This document shows positions 8,038 through 16,389 of a stretch of DNA of 64,000 nt, piece after piece. This DNA is from Streptosporangium brasiliense. Lineage in GTDB: Bacteria > Actinomycetota > Actinomycetes > Streptosporangiales > Streptosporangiaceae. Location of the stretch: the NCBI RefSeq assembly GCF_030811595.1, contig NZ_JAUSRB010000002.1, forward strand, positions 7,440,001 through 7,504,000, given 5' to 3'. The position numbers and the translations under genes are program-made. How positions within the stretch are numbered: position 1 is the stretch's first letter; each line of letters starts with the position of its first letter. The notes beneath the pieces are model-generated. The model worked only from the letters and a program-made list of their open reading frames with translations, was not told the origin of the DNA and did not search any database.

Positions 8038-9393
8038 ATGACTTCGAGGCTGGCCGGTGACATGGTCGGCGGGCGCTACCGGCTGGCCGCCGAACTGGGG
8101 TCCGGTGGTTTCGGGCGGGTCTGGCGGGCCCGCGACGAGACCCTCGACGTGGACGTTGCGATCAAGGAACTGCAGCTGCCACCGGGGATGCCGGAGACCG
8201 AACGGGCCGAGCGGCTGGCGCGCGCCACGCGCGAGGCCCGCAATGCCGCCCGGTTACGCAAGTACGACGGCATCGTCGCGATCCACGACGTCGTCATCGA
8301 CGACGGCCTTCCCTGGATCGTCATGGAACTGGTCGACGGCTGCTCGCTGAGCGAGCACGTGCAGGAGCACGGACCTCTTCCAATGGGCAGGGCCATCGAG
8401 GTCGCCGCGGCGCTGCTGACGGCAATAGGCGCAGCGCACCGGGAAGGTGTCGTGCACCGCGACATCAAACCGGCCAACGTCATGCTTGCCGAGAACGGGA
8501 AGGTCCTGCTCACCGACTTCGGGACAGCGATCCACCAGACCGACACCGCACTGACCGTCACCGGGATGGTCATCGGCTCGGCGGAGTACACGGCGCCCGA
8601 GCGGTTGCGTGGCAGCGACGGCCTTCCCACCGGGGATCTGTTCTCCCTCGGCGTGACCCTTTACCAGGCCGTCGAGGGCGTCTCGCCGTTCCGCCGCGAT
8701 ACCCAGGAAGCGACGTTGGCCGCAGTACTACTGGAGGAGGCCCCGGCACCGCGACGGGCCGGGCCGCTCACGCGGCTCATCACCCGGCTACTGGACAAGG
8801 ACCCGGGCCGCAGGCCGACGGTCGACCAAGCACTGGCCATGGCAGGTGACATTGCGGGTGAGCAGCCCGCAACCGAGGTCCACGTATGGCGCGACACCAA
8901 GATCCTCCCGGCTCGGCCGGAGAAGTGGCCACCCGTAGGTGCTGCGGCGCTGATGGTGGTCATAACGGCGATGGCGGTCATCACGGCGCTCGGCGCCGCC
9001 GGACTCCCCGATGCCGGCGGAACGTGGGAGCACTTCGAGCACTACGGGGACAACGCCGTGCTCAGCGTCGCCGTATTGATCGTCGCCGTTGCCGATGTCG
9101 TTCTCGCCGGCTTGGTGTGCGCCAGTCTCGCGCGGTTCCTGCCGGCGAACGTCGGCAGGACCGTCACCGCTGTCGTCGGTGTCGCCGGGCTCGTCTTCGG
9201 CTGTGGCGCGACCGCTTTCGCCTTCCACGGCGCCGGCGAGATCTTCCGGAACACGACGGAGCTCTCCGGGCGAGAGTCCGCGACGGTGTCGCTGGCCCTG
9301 ATCAGCATCGTCGTCCTCGTCGCTGTCGGGTCGGCCTGGAGCTCACATCGCACCGATCGACGCGGAACGATCAGAGGTCGAACACGATCATGA
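8038..9393 (+). CDS. Membrane-anchored Ser/Thr protein kinase (Hanks type)
   Basis: A 451-residue kinase starting at ATG 8038, with AGGAGA nine bases upstream. The kinase domain (about 10-270) has the glycine loop GSGGFGRVW (21-29), VAIKEL with catalytic Lys43, HRDIKPANV (140-148), DFGTA (160-164), and activation-segment end GSAEYTAPER. All catalytic residues are present. After a short linker the C-terminal third holds about four hydrophobic helices (from about 302 to 440) rather than PASTA or other sensor repeats, so the sensor is the membrane domain itself. Substrates are not encoded nearby in an obvious way. Confidence 0.93.
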   Translation: MTSRLAGDMVGGRYRLAAELGSGGFGRVWRARDETLDVDVAIKELQLPPGMPETERAERLARATREARNAARLRKYDGIVAIHDVVIDDGLPWIVMELVDGCSLSEHVQEHGPLPMGRAIEVAAALLTAIGAAHREGVVHRDIKPANVMLAENGKVLLTDFGTAIHQTDTALTVTGMVIGSAEYTAPERLRGSDGLPTGDLFSLGVTLYQAVEGVSPFRRDTQEATLAAVLLEEAPAPRRAGPLTRLITRLLDKDPGRRPTVDQALAMAGDIAGEQPATEVHVWRDTKILPARPEKWPPVGAAALMVVITAMAVITALGAAGLPDAGGTWEHFEHYGDNAVLSVAVLIVAVADVVLAGLVCASLARFLPANVGRTVTAVVGVAGLVFGCGATAFAFHGAGEIFRNTTELSGRESATVSLALISIVVLVAVGSAWSSHRTDRRGTIRGRTRS

Positions 9394-9618
9394 CCGCCCG
9401 CACGATGCGCCATGGAGAGCACGAGGTACGGCCCAGCCCAGCCGGTTGTCCCGTTGCCTCAAGACCGGCGCCCGCTGCGGACACAACGGGCGCACCGCAG
9501 ATCATCGATCAGACCAGGAGTCCCAGGGTTCCGGGCGCTTCCCAGTCGGGGTGTTGGTGAGGAACGTGTCACCAGCCGCTCGACTGTCCCCATGCCCGAG
9601 GCGACGAGCCACCGTCGA

Positions 9619-10314
9619 TCAGGCCACCGTGTTGTCGTGCTGTCGGCGCACCATCTCCGCGATCCAGGTAGGCACGAACGGAGATGTGCAGCCCGGGGAC
9701 GTCGGGTAGTCCTTGAGCACCTGGAGGCGCTCACCGATGTCGATCGCACGGGGGCGGTGCTCGGCGTGCTCGATCCCGATCTGGGCCAGGCAGTTGTTCA
9801 TCTCCCACTGCAGTCGGTCGTGGGCGTCCTTCATCTCCGCCTCGATGACGTCGAGCAGCCCTGCGAGATCGAGGCCCTCGGGCTTCTTCGCCACCCGGTC
9901 GGCGGTCAGCGCCCAACCGGCACTCGCGACCACCGGATCCGGGTCGGCGGACCAGGCCAGGCGCAGCTCTTCGGCGTGCGGGTTCTTCTTCACCACGTAG
10001 TTCACCAGCCAGCCGTGCACCTTGGGAGTGCGCGTCTGGCGCAGCATGGCGTCCAGCTCGTCTCGCCCGAACGCCTTCGGGCGGCAGATCAGCAGCGCCA
10101 GCAGCCGCGCCGCCGAGTCGTCCGTCTCCCAGAGCCGGCGCGCGAGTTCCTGCTGCGTCTTCAGCCGCTTGGCGAGCACGCGCAGCTTGCCGAGGTTCAC
10201 ACCGTGATCGTCACCGTGTTTCTCGTTCACCTCGCGTGTCCTGGGGTCGGCCAGCTCGGCCAGCTCGGCCATCACCTCGGCCACCATCGCCTCGGTCGGT
10301 GTCGTCTTGGCCAC
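9619..10314 (-). CDS. AlkD-like DNA alkylation repair family protein
   Basis: A 231-residue all-helical protein. VNLGKLRVLAKRLK, then WETDDSAARLLALLI, VHGWLVNYVVKKN and the end FVPTWIAEMVRRQ resemble the HEAT-like repeats of the AlkD DNA glycosylase family, which binds alkylated DNA backbones. The catalytic acidic/aromatic residues could not be placed with certainty. It starts at GTG 10314, one base after the stop of the SRPBCC gene. It is therefore the last gene of an ArsR/SRPBCC/AlkD-like operon and is probably controlled by that ArsR protein. Confidence 0.65.
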   Translation of the reverse strand: MAKTTPTEAMVAEVMAELAELADPRTREVNEKHGDDHGVNLGKLRVLAKRLKTQQELARRLWETDDSAARLLALLICRPKAFGRDELDAMLRQTRTPKVHGWLVNYVVKKNPHAEELRLAWSADPDPVVASAGWALTADRVAKKPEGLDLAGLLDVIEAEMKDAHDRLQWEMNNCLAQIGIEHAEHRPRAIDIGERLQVLKDYPTSPGCTSPFVPTWIAEMVRRQHDNTVA

Positions 10315-10315
10315 C

Positions 10316-10969
10316 TCAGTGCCCTGCCTCGTCGTGGGGGGCGTAGTGCTGGGTTGCGAACGCGACCGCCGCGGCGATGTCGTCGTCGCTGGTGCCCCAG
10401 GCGGTCTGGATCGCCTGTCCCCAGGCTTGACCGCTGCACACCGCGAACTCCTTGACGTCCGGTGCGTTCTCCCAGGTCGCCGGGTCGAGGCCCGCGCCGC
10501 GCAGGTGCAGGTCCAGGCCGAGGAGGGCGAGGTCCCAGCCGGTGCCGATGCCGATGGTGCCGCCGGGGCCGTAGGCGCGCAGCATCTCGTCGACGAACTC
10601 GGCGGGGGAAGCGTGCTCCAGCTCGAAGACGGTGTCGCCGTCCTCGCCCTTGGAGAGGCGGACCTCGACCTCGGTGGCCATGCCTTCTCCCATGGTCCAG
10701 GTCACCTTGAGCAGGTGCGGCTCCTCGCAGCGCAGGATCTCCCCGCCGGCGTTGCCCTCGAGCTGAAAGGTGCCGCCCAGGCGGAGATCACCGCTGACCG
10801 GCCCCAGCCACCGGCCGATCCGGTCGGGCTCAGTGCAGGCACTCCAGACGTCCTCGATCGCGGCGTCGTAGGTACGGCGCAGCAGCACCGAGCGCCCCGC
10901 ACCCGTGCTGACGGGCTGGTCGCCGATCTCCCGGTGGGCGGCGTTGACCTGGTTGATGACGTCGATCAC
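10316..10969 (-). CDS. SRPBCC/AHSA1-domain protein
   Basis: A 217-residue protein with the START-like (SRPBCC) fold of the AHSA1 subfamily: VLLRRTYDAAIEDVWSACTE, PDRIGRWLGPVSGDLRLGG, LEGNAGGEILRCEEPHLLKV and ELEHASPAEFVDEM follow the standard order. These proteins bind hydrophobic ligands and are nearly always encoded next to an ArsR repressor. Here GTG 10969 overlaps the ArsR stop by 4 nt. The C-terminal extension after about residue 150 (DVKEFAVCSGQAWGQAIQTA) is also typical. Ligand unknown. Confidence 0.88.
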   Translation of the reverse strand: MIDVINQVNAAHREIGDQPVSTGAGRSVLLRRTYDAAIEDVWSACTEPDRIGRWLGPVSGDLRLGGTFQLEGNAGGEILRCEEPHLLKVTWTMGEGMATEVEVRLSKGEDGDTVFELEHASPAEFVDEMLRAYGPGGTIGIGTGWDLALLGLDLHLRGAGLDPATWENAPDVKEFAVCSGQAWGQAIQTAWGTSDDDIAAAVAFATQHYAPHDEAGH

Positions 10970-11355
10970 GTGTCTTCCTTGCTCTTGGTGGGTGGTTTGC
11001 TGCCCCCCGACGGCCCGTCTCCGCGCCGTTCACTGCGTCCGCGCCTGCCCCGCGCGAGTTCGGTGCTCAGCGCGTCCAGGCGCTGGTTCCAGCACCGCCG
11101 GAAGTGCTCCAGCCAGACGTCGACCTCCTGCAGGGGCTGGGCGTCGACCGCGTAGAGGCGGCGCGTGCCCTCCGCCCGGACGGCCGCGAACCCCGACTCC
11201 CGCAGCACGCGGAGGTGCTGCGAGGTGGCCGGCTGGGAGATCCCGAACTCCTCGCGAATGCGGCCGCTCACTGCGCCGGCGGTCTGCTCGCCCTCGGCGA
11301 GCAGCTCCAATATCCGGCGGCGAACGGGGTCGCCGAGTACGTCGAAGGCGTGCAC
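10966..11355 (-). CDS. ArsR-family transcriptional repressor
   Basis: A 129-residue winged-helix protein starting at GTG 11355: FDVLGDPVRRRILELLAEGE, then QPATSQHLRVLRESGFAAVR (recognition helix) and AEGTRRLYAVD (wing). There is no CxC metal motif, so it belongs to the SRPBCC-linked ArsR group thought to sense organic ligands or to act with the partner protein. The C-terminal tail is Arg/Lys-rich. It heads the operon and lies 20 bp downstream of a perfect palindrome (11376-11389) that is its likely operator. Confidence 0.9.
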   Translation of the reverse strand: MHAFDVLGDPVRRRILELLAEGEQTAGAVSGRIREEFGISQPATSQHLRVLRESGFAAVRAEGTRRLYAVDAQPLQEVDVWLEHFRRCWNQRLDALSTELARGRRGRSERRGDGPSGGSKPPTKSKEDT

Positions 11356-11375
11356 GGCCCCATGATTTCAGCTAC

Positions 11376-11389
11376 GACTTATATAAGTC
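11376..11389 (-). promoter_or_regulatory. Probable ArsR operator
   Basis: The perfect 14-bp palindrome GACTTATATAAGTC lies 20-34 bp upstream of the ArsR start and overlaps a TTGACT element that could serve as the -35 box on the minus strand. An AT-rich dyad in otherwise G/C-rich sequence at this position is typical of autoregulated ArsR genes. Confidence 0.6.
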
Positions 11390-11617
11390 AAATGTTAATC
11401 TCTGCTGTCGGCCGAGACCGGGGACGCGGCTGACTTGGGCGCGGGCAAGTGCGGTCATCGCCAGGGCTCCTGAGCCCGCGTGATCCCGCGGCCCTGCTCG
11501 ACGAGCGCGGGCCCGCATGGCCGAACTCCTGGGCGTGCCGTCCTCGGCCGATCGCGGGCCGGGCCGGCCCTGGCCGCCGGTATCCGGCACCGATCGCGAC
11601 CAACGGCCCTACCGCCG

Positions 11618-12355
11618 TCAGCCGATCTCCTTCCTCGAGATGCGCAGCATCCCTGCGACCACCGGAACGACGATCCACACGAACACTGACACGGCCAGCC
11701 GAAGGGCGGCGTCGCCGGTGAACCCGCCGTCCATCAGCGGGTTGGTGGTGAGGTTGAGGTCGAGCCATTCCGCCAGGATCGCGCCCATGTCACCGAGCCG
11801 GGCGACAGCGCTCCACAGGGCCGTACTGGCCAGACAGATCACGATCGCCGCCGGCGCGTTCAACAACACCAGCCCCATGCCAAGGCCCTGGCCGGTCACC
11901 AGCACCATCGTCGCGATCCAGCCCAGCACCTGGGCGGGCGCAATGGTCCACGTGGCCTCGGCGCCGTGAACCGTAGCGGCGACGGCGGTCATGGACAGGG
12001 CCGCCAGCAGGGCGAACACGCAGGCCGCCACGGCGACCGCCAGTGGCGGCAGGCACTTGGCCGCCAGCACCCGCCCGCGCCGGGGCTCCAGCGCGAACGT
12101 GGTCAGTGCCGTGCGATGCCGCCATTCGCCGGTCACCGTGAGAATGGCCAGCACGGGCAGAAGCGCCCCGAGCGGGATGGCGGCGGTCCCGGCCAGGGTG
12201 AACCAGTGCGGCTGCGCGGTGAGGCCCCGGGCGACGACGGCCACGAGCGCCAGCCCGATCGCGCTCACCGTGAGGATGAGACCGCTGCGCGTGTCGAACA
12301 GCTTGCGGGTCTCGACCCGCAGCAGCCTGGTGAACGGGATGTCGGTAGGGGTCAT
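11618..12355 (-). CDS. ABC-2 type transporter permease
   Basis: A 245-residue membrane protein with about six hydrophobic helices. The N-terminal MTPTDIPFTRLLRVETRKLF is the cytoplasmic start typical of ABC-2 permeases that accompany antibiotic or peptide exporters; TGEWRHRTALTTFALEP marks the re-entrant/coupling region. ATG 12355 overlaps the ATPase stop by 4 nt. Together with 12352-13065 it forms a two-gene exporter. The convergent-promoter neighbour is a HisKA_3/LuxR pair (13204-15024), which often controls such exporters. Confidence 0.88.
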   Translation of the reverse strand: MTPTDIPFTRLLRVETRKLFDTRSGLILTVSAIGLALVAVVARGLTAQPHWFTLAGTAAIPLGALLPVLAILTVTGEWRHRTALTTFALEPRRGRVLAAKCLPPLAVAVAACVFALLAALSMTAVAATVHGAEATWTIAPAQVLGWIATMVLVTGQGLGMGLVLLNAPAAIVICLASTALWSAVARLGDMGAILAEWLDLNLTTNPLMDGGFTGDAALRLAVSVFVWIVVPVVAGMLRISRKEIG

Positions 12356-13065
12356 GCGGCGCTCCTGTCGGCTTGCGCGGTCAGTTCGAGGAAGGTCTGC
12401 TCCAGACCGCCACCGCGGGCGAGCTCGGCGACGGTGCCCCGGGCGAGCACGCGGCCGCGGCCGATCATCACGATCTGGTCGGCGACCTGCTCCACCTCGT
12501 GCAGCAGGTGTGAGCTGAGCAGCACCGCGCACCCGGAGTCGGCCAGGCTGCGCAGCAGCCCGCGCATCCACTGAATGCCCTGCGGGTCGAGGCCATTGGC
12601 GGGCTCGTCCAGGACGAGCACCTCGGGCCGGCCGAGCAGCGCGTGGGCGATGCCGAGCCGCTGCCGCATGCCCATCGAATAGCCGCCGACGGCCCGCCTG
12701 CCCTCCTGGCCGGTCAGCCCGACCAGCTCCAGGCTCTCTCCGACGCGCGAGCGGGGCAGGCCCAGCATCATCGCCCCCAGCGTCAGGACCTCCCGCCCGC
12801 TGCGCCCCGGATGCAGGGCGCCGACGTCGAGCAGCGTGCCGACGCGGCGGCCAGGACAGGCGAGTTCGGTGTACGGTCGCCCGAACACGGTGGCCAGCCC
12901 CGACGTCGGTCGCGAGAGCCCGATCAGGATGCGCAGAGCCGTCGACTTTCCCGCGCCGTTGGGTCCGAGGAACCCGGTGACGCTGCCTGCCCCGACGGTG
13001 AAGGACACCTCGTCGAGGGCTTGCACTCCTCTGTATGTCTTGCTGACACCATGGAATTCGATCAC
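12352..13065 (-). CDS. ABC transporter ATP-binding protein (drug/peptide exporter type)
   Basis: A 237-residue ATPase with Walker A GPNGAGKST, Q-loop region near VGTLLDVGALHPGRS, signature YSMGMRQRLGIA (a common variant of LSGGQ in this subfamily), Walker B VLVLDEPANGLDP and the H-loop SSHLLHEVEQ. It energises the permease encoded directly downstream. It is transcribed divergently from the sensor kinase gene 138 bp away, so both units may share one regulated promoter region. Confidence 0.93.
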   Translation of the reverse strand: MIEFHGVSKTYRGVQALDEVSFTVGAGSVTGFLGPNGAGKSTALRILIGLSRPTSGLATVFGRPYTELACPGRRVGTLLDVGALHPGRSGREVLTLGAMMLGLPRSRVGESLELVGLTGQEGRRAVGGYSMGMRQRLGIAHALLGRPEVLVLDEPANGLDPQGIQWMRGLLRSLADSGCAVLLSSHLLHEVEQVADQIVMIGRGRVLARGTVAELARGGGLEQTFLELTAQADRSAA

Positions 13066-13203
13066 GGGCCCAGTTCACCGGATTCCCCGTCTCAGGTCAT
13101 CGGACCCAGGTCGACGGCCACCGCAGGAGAAATGGACTCAGGGCTACCCGTTCTAACCCCTGGTCGCTAGGAGCGGTTCTGGCGCATCCCTAGGCTGGCG
13201 GGC

Positions 13204-14382
13204 GTGAAAGAGCAAGCGGTGAATGAGTCTGGAGTGGAAGGAAAGAGCCGGGGTGAGGCTCTGCGTTACCTCTGCGCCATTCTGCCTGCGCTGTTCGTCG
13301 GTGGGATCTCGATCCTGTCAGCCGTGAGCCGCGAGGTCACCCCCGACCTCGGCCCGATCGCGCTGGACCTGGCCCTGTTCGGGGTCGGTCTGGGGTTGAT
13401 GCGATGGCGGCACCGCTTCCCCTGGCAGGTCGCGCTGGCGACCGCGCTCCTGACCCTCTACTCGACCACCGCGGTCGGCCCCGCCTACGTCGCCTACGTC
13501 TCTGTGTGCACGCATCGCCGTTGGCGCCAGATCGTCCCGGTCGCTCTTGCCACGTGGCTGTGCCCGGCGGCGCAGATCCTGTGGTCGGACGCCGACATGC
13601 TCAGGGTCGTCTCCGTCACGAGCGTCACCATGGTGACCGGCGGCGTGATCGTCGGCGGGCTGACCGTCTTCGGCCTCTACCTGCGCACATGGCGTGACCT
13701 GGCCGCCTCGCGGCGACAGGCCGCGCTCGAGGCGCAGGCGCACCGCGTCGAGCAGGCCAAACTGGCCGAACGGGTCAAGATCGCCCACGAGATGCACGAC
13801 GTGCTGGCACACCGGATCTCTCTGCTGGCCATGCTCGCGGGCGGCCTGTCGCACCGCACCGACCTCACCGCCGAGCAGACCCGCGAAACGGCTCAGGTGA
13901 TTCAGGAGAACGCGCACCAGTCGCTCAACGAACTGCGCGCCGTACTCGGCACGCTGCGGCGCGACGGCGGCGTCGAGGACCCGCAGCCGAACCTGGCCGA
14001 CCTCGGTGCCCTGTTCGACGAAGTACGCGTGGCCGGGCAGCAGGTCGAGGTGACCGACACCGTCGAGGGGCGCGAGCTGCTGCCGGCGCAGACAGGGCGG
14101 CACGCGTACCGGATCGTGCAGGAGGCGCTGACCAACGCGCGCAAGCACGCGCCGGGCACCCGAGTGAGAGCCGAGCTCGGCGGACGGCCTGGCCAAGGGT
14201 TACGGATCCGGATGAGCAACCCGGCTCCATACGCCGGATCGTCCGGCCCCGGCCCCGGCCCCGGCGGGCGGCTGGGCCTGGTCGGGCTGGCCGAGCGTGC
14301 CCGGATGGCCGGGGGCACCCTGAGCCATGCGGTCCAGGACGGACACTTCGTCCTGGACGTACGACTGCCGTGGGAGGCTTGA
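13204..14382 (+). CDS. Sensor histidine kinase (HisKA_3/NarL-DesK type)
   Basis: A 392-residue protein with a GTG start. About five membrane helices occupy residues 20-160, with no large extracellular domain. A short coiled coil leads to the dimerisation/phosphoacceptor motif AERVKIAHEMHDVLAHRISL (His198). The HATPase domain has QEALTNARKHAPGT (N box) and GLVGLAERARMAGG (G box). The intramembrane sensing layout resembles cell-envelope-stress kinases. The response regulator gene follows 3 nt downstream. The divergent ABC exporter is the probable target. Confidence 0.92.
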   Translation: MKEQAVNESGVEGKSRGEALRYLCAILPALFVGGISILSAVSREVTPDLGPIALDLALFGVGLGLMRWRHRFPWQVALATALLTLYSTTAVGPAYVAYVSVCTHRRWRQIVPVALATWLCPAAQILWSDADMLRVVSVTSVTMVTGGVIVGGLTVFGLYLRTWRDLAASRRQAALEAQAHRVEQAKLAERVKIAHEMHDVLAHRISLLAMLAGGLSHRTDLTAEQTRETAQVIQENAHQSLNELRAVLGTLRRDGGVEDPQPNLADLGALFDEVRVAGQQVEVTDTVEGRELLPAQTGRHAYRIVQEALTNARKHAPGTRVRAELGGRPGQGLRIRMSNPAPYAGSSGPGPGPGGRLGLVGLAERARMAGGTLSHAVQDGHFVLDVRLPWEA

Positions 14383-14385
14383 CCC

Positions 14386-15024
14386 GTGATCAGAGTGGTG
14401 ATCGTGGACGACGACCCGATGGTACGCACGGGGCTGCGCCTCATCCTCGGCGGCGAGCCCGACCTGGACCTCGTCGGCGACGCAGCGGACGGCAGGCAGG
14501 CCATGACCGTGGTCCGCGACACGCGGCCCGACGTCGTCCTGATGGACATCCGGATGCCGGTCCAGGACGGGCTCACGACCACCGAGCTACTGCTCGATCG
14601 GCCGTCGCCGCCGCGCGTTTTGGTGCTGACCACGTTCGACGCCGACGACATGGTGCTGCGCGCGCTGCGGCTCGGCGCGCACGGCTTCCTGCTGAAGGAC
14701 ACGCCGCCGACGAAGATGATCGAGGCTGTGCGCGCGGTGGCCAGGGGCGAGCCGGTCCTGTCACCGAGTGTCACCCACCAGGTGATCGCGGCGGCCACCG
14801 GCCGGTACAAGCCGCAGGCCGTCAAGGAGCTGGACCAGCTCACCGAGCGCGAGCGTGAGGTGGCGATCGAGGTGGCCAAGGGCAGCTCGAACTCCGAGAT
14901 CGCCACGGACCTGTCGGTGAGCGTGGCCACGGTGAAGGCCAACATCACCCGTATCTTTGCCAAACTCGGCACCGACAGCCGCGTGGACGTGGCGAACAAG
15001 GTACGCGACGCCGGCCTCCTGTAG
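14386..15024 (+). CDS. LuxR/NarL-family response regulator
   Basis: A 212-residue protein starting at GTG 14386. The receiver domain has acidic residues in IVDDDPMV, phosphoacceptor Asp54 in VVLMDIRMP, the conserved Thr/Ser in VLTTFD and Lys in FLLKDTPP. The C-terminal HTH reads LTEREREVAIEVAKGSSNSE, then IATDLSVSVATVKANITRIF. It is the cognate partner of the kinase immediately upstream and is translationally close (3-nt gap). Confidence 0.93.
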   Translation: MIRVVIVDDDPMVRTGLRLILGGEPDLDLVGDAADGRQAMTVVRDTRPDVVLMDIRMPVQDGLTTTELLLDRPSPPRVLVLTTFDADDMVLRALRLGAHGFLLKDTPPTKMIEAVRAVARGEPVLSPSVTHQVIAAATGRYKPQAVKELDQLTEREREVAIEVAKGSSNSEIATDLSVSVATVKANITRIFAKLGTDSRVDVANKVRDAGLL

Positions 15025-15171
15025 TCCGAAACCGGTCGGTGGCTGAGCAGGCGGCAGTGAACCCCGGCGTACGGCAGTGCGTCGAGGTTGGTGATCAGGC
15101 CGACTCGGTCAGGTGATGGGTCCGGGGATGACGCGATGACTGGTTTCTGAGAACCGCCTTGACAACTGTGA

Positions 15172-15309
15172 GACGGATCGGCCCGGGATGACGACCGCAC
15201 CCGCTTCGCCGACGCCCGGGCGCTGAAGGCGTATGCCGGCTCGGCGCCGATCACTCACGCCTCGGACAAGAGCCCGGTGGTCCACCACCGCGAAGTAAAA
15301 AATCAGTGA
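15172..15309 (+). mobile_element. IS110-family transposase, C-terminal stump
   Basis: A frame closed upstream by TGA at 15169 reads DDRTRFADARALKAYAGSAP and then ITHASDKSPVV before TGA at 15307-15309. This matches the helix-hairpin-helix domain (transposase_20) of IS110/IS902 transposases, typically 'F.....L.A.AG.AP....SGK...'. The RuvC-like DEDD catalytic domain and both ends are absent. The stump overlaps the stop of the small secreted-protein gene on the other strand by a few bases. Confidence 0.65.
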
Positions 15310-15623
15310 CTGGCCGCGGCCGGCGCCGCAGGCGCGCCCGGCAGCCGAGAACCAGCGGGTAGCAGCGGCTCGCAGGCCTTCACCGCCGCCCCGTACTTCT
15401 CGGACAGGACATCGACGCGCTCTCCCTTGATGTTGAGGTTGACCAGCCCGTCCGAGGAGAACGCGACCTCGGGGAAGTCGGGCAACCCCTGCGAACGCAT
15501 GCAGGCGGTGAACTCCTCGCCGTTGCCGGTGGGCTCCCCGGCCGAGACGGCCACGACCCCGCCCGCTCCTGCGGTGAGCACCACGGCGGCAAGAACCATC
15601 CTTCTGATCGTCGAGCCGAGCAT
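15303..15623 (-). CDS. Small secreted protein of unknown function beside a two-component system
   Basis: A 106-residue protein starting at ATG 15623 (AAGGAGAGATC upstream). Residues 1-29 form a signal peptide (RRMVLAAVVLTAGAGGVVAV). The mature part has two Cys in the conserved pattern FTACMRSQGLPDFPE and AAVKACEPLLP, seen in many actinobacterial exported proteins of unknown function. The two Cys probably form a disulfide. It is divergent from the OmpR-type regulator gene 113 bp away, so it may be a target or accessory of that system. The Pro/Ala-rich tail is unstructured. Confidence 0.8.
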   Translation of the reverse strand: MLGSTIRRMVLAAVVLTAGAGGVVAVSAGEPTGNGEEFTACMRSQGLPDFPEVAFSSDGLVNLNIKGERVDVLSEKYGAAVKACEPLLPAGSRLPGAPAAPAAASH

Positions 15624-15735
15624 GATCTCTCCTTCTGTCGCTGTCGATGCGTCCAGACAAGCCGAGTGCCGGTTACAGGGCCGAAACGACGGCGGTAACC
15701 CCGCTGTAACCGGGGAACGGGGCATGCTGGAGATC

Positions 15736-16389
15736 ATGAGGGTGCTGATCGTCGAAGACCACGAGGAACTGGCCCTGACGGTGGCCACGGGGCTACGCCG
15801 CGAGGGCATGGCCGTCGACGTCGTGCTGGATGGCCACGCCGCGCTGGAGCGCACCTCGGTCGGCCACTACGACGTGGTCGTCCTCGATCGGGACCTGCCC
15901 GGCCTGCACGGCGACGAGGTGTGCAGGGCACTGATCGGCGTCGGTCACCCGGCGCGAGTGCTGATGCTCACCGCCGCCGGGACGATCGACGACAAGGTGA
16001 CCGGGCTGGGCATCGGCGCCGACGACTACCTTGCCAAGCCGTTCGCCTTCGCCGAGCTGGTCGCCCGGATCCGGGCGCTGGCCAGACGGGCCGGTCCGGC
16101 GCTCCCGCCGGTGCTCGTCCATGGCGATCTGCGGCTGGACCCGGCCACCCGGATCGCCACCCGTGACGGGCGCCGGCTGCCGCTGAGTCCCAAGGAGTTC
16201 GCCGTGCTGGAGTTGCTGATGGCCGCCGGAGGCGCGGTGGTCTCCGCAGAGCAGCTGCTGGAGCGGGGCTGGGACGAGTTCGCCGATCCGTTCACGCAGA
16301 CCGTGAAGGTGACGATCAGTCGGCTGCGGCGCAAGCTCGGCGATCCTCCGCTGATCGAGACGGTTCCGCAGGCCGGGTACCGGATATGA
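15736..16389 (+). CDS. OmpR/PhoB-family response regulator
   Basis: A 217-residue protein. I chose ATG 15736 because the receiver domain begins MRVLIVEDHEELA; ATG 15724 is a possible alternative. Phosphoacceptor Asp51 is in VVVLDRDLPG, and Lys in DDYLAKPFAF. The C-terminal winged helix has LPLSPKEFAVLELL and VKVTISRLRRKLGDPP. The stop overlaps the kinase start (ATGA). It is divergent from the small secreted-protein gene. Confidence 0.92.
   Translation: MRVLIVEDHEELALTVATGLRREGMAVDVVLDGHAALERTSVGHYDVVVLDRDLPGLHGDEVCRALIGVGHPARVLMLTAAGTIDDKVTGLGIGADDYLAKPFAFAELVARIRALARRAGPALPPVLVHGDLRLDPATRIATRDGRRLPLSPKEFAVLELLMAAGGAVVSAEQLLERGWDEFADPFTQTVKVTISRLRRKLGDPPLIETVPQAGYRI

Noticed and set aside
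9394..9618. Possible small gene after the Ser/Thr kinase
   Set aside because: Frames here are fragments of longer shadows; nothing recognisable was found.
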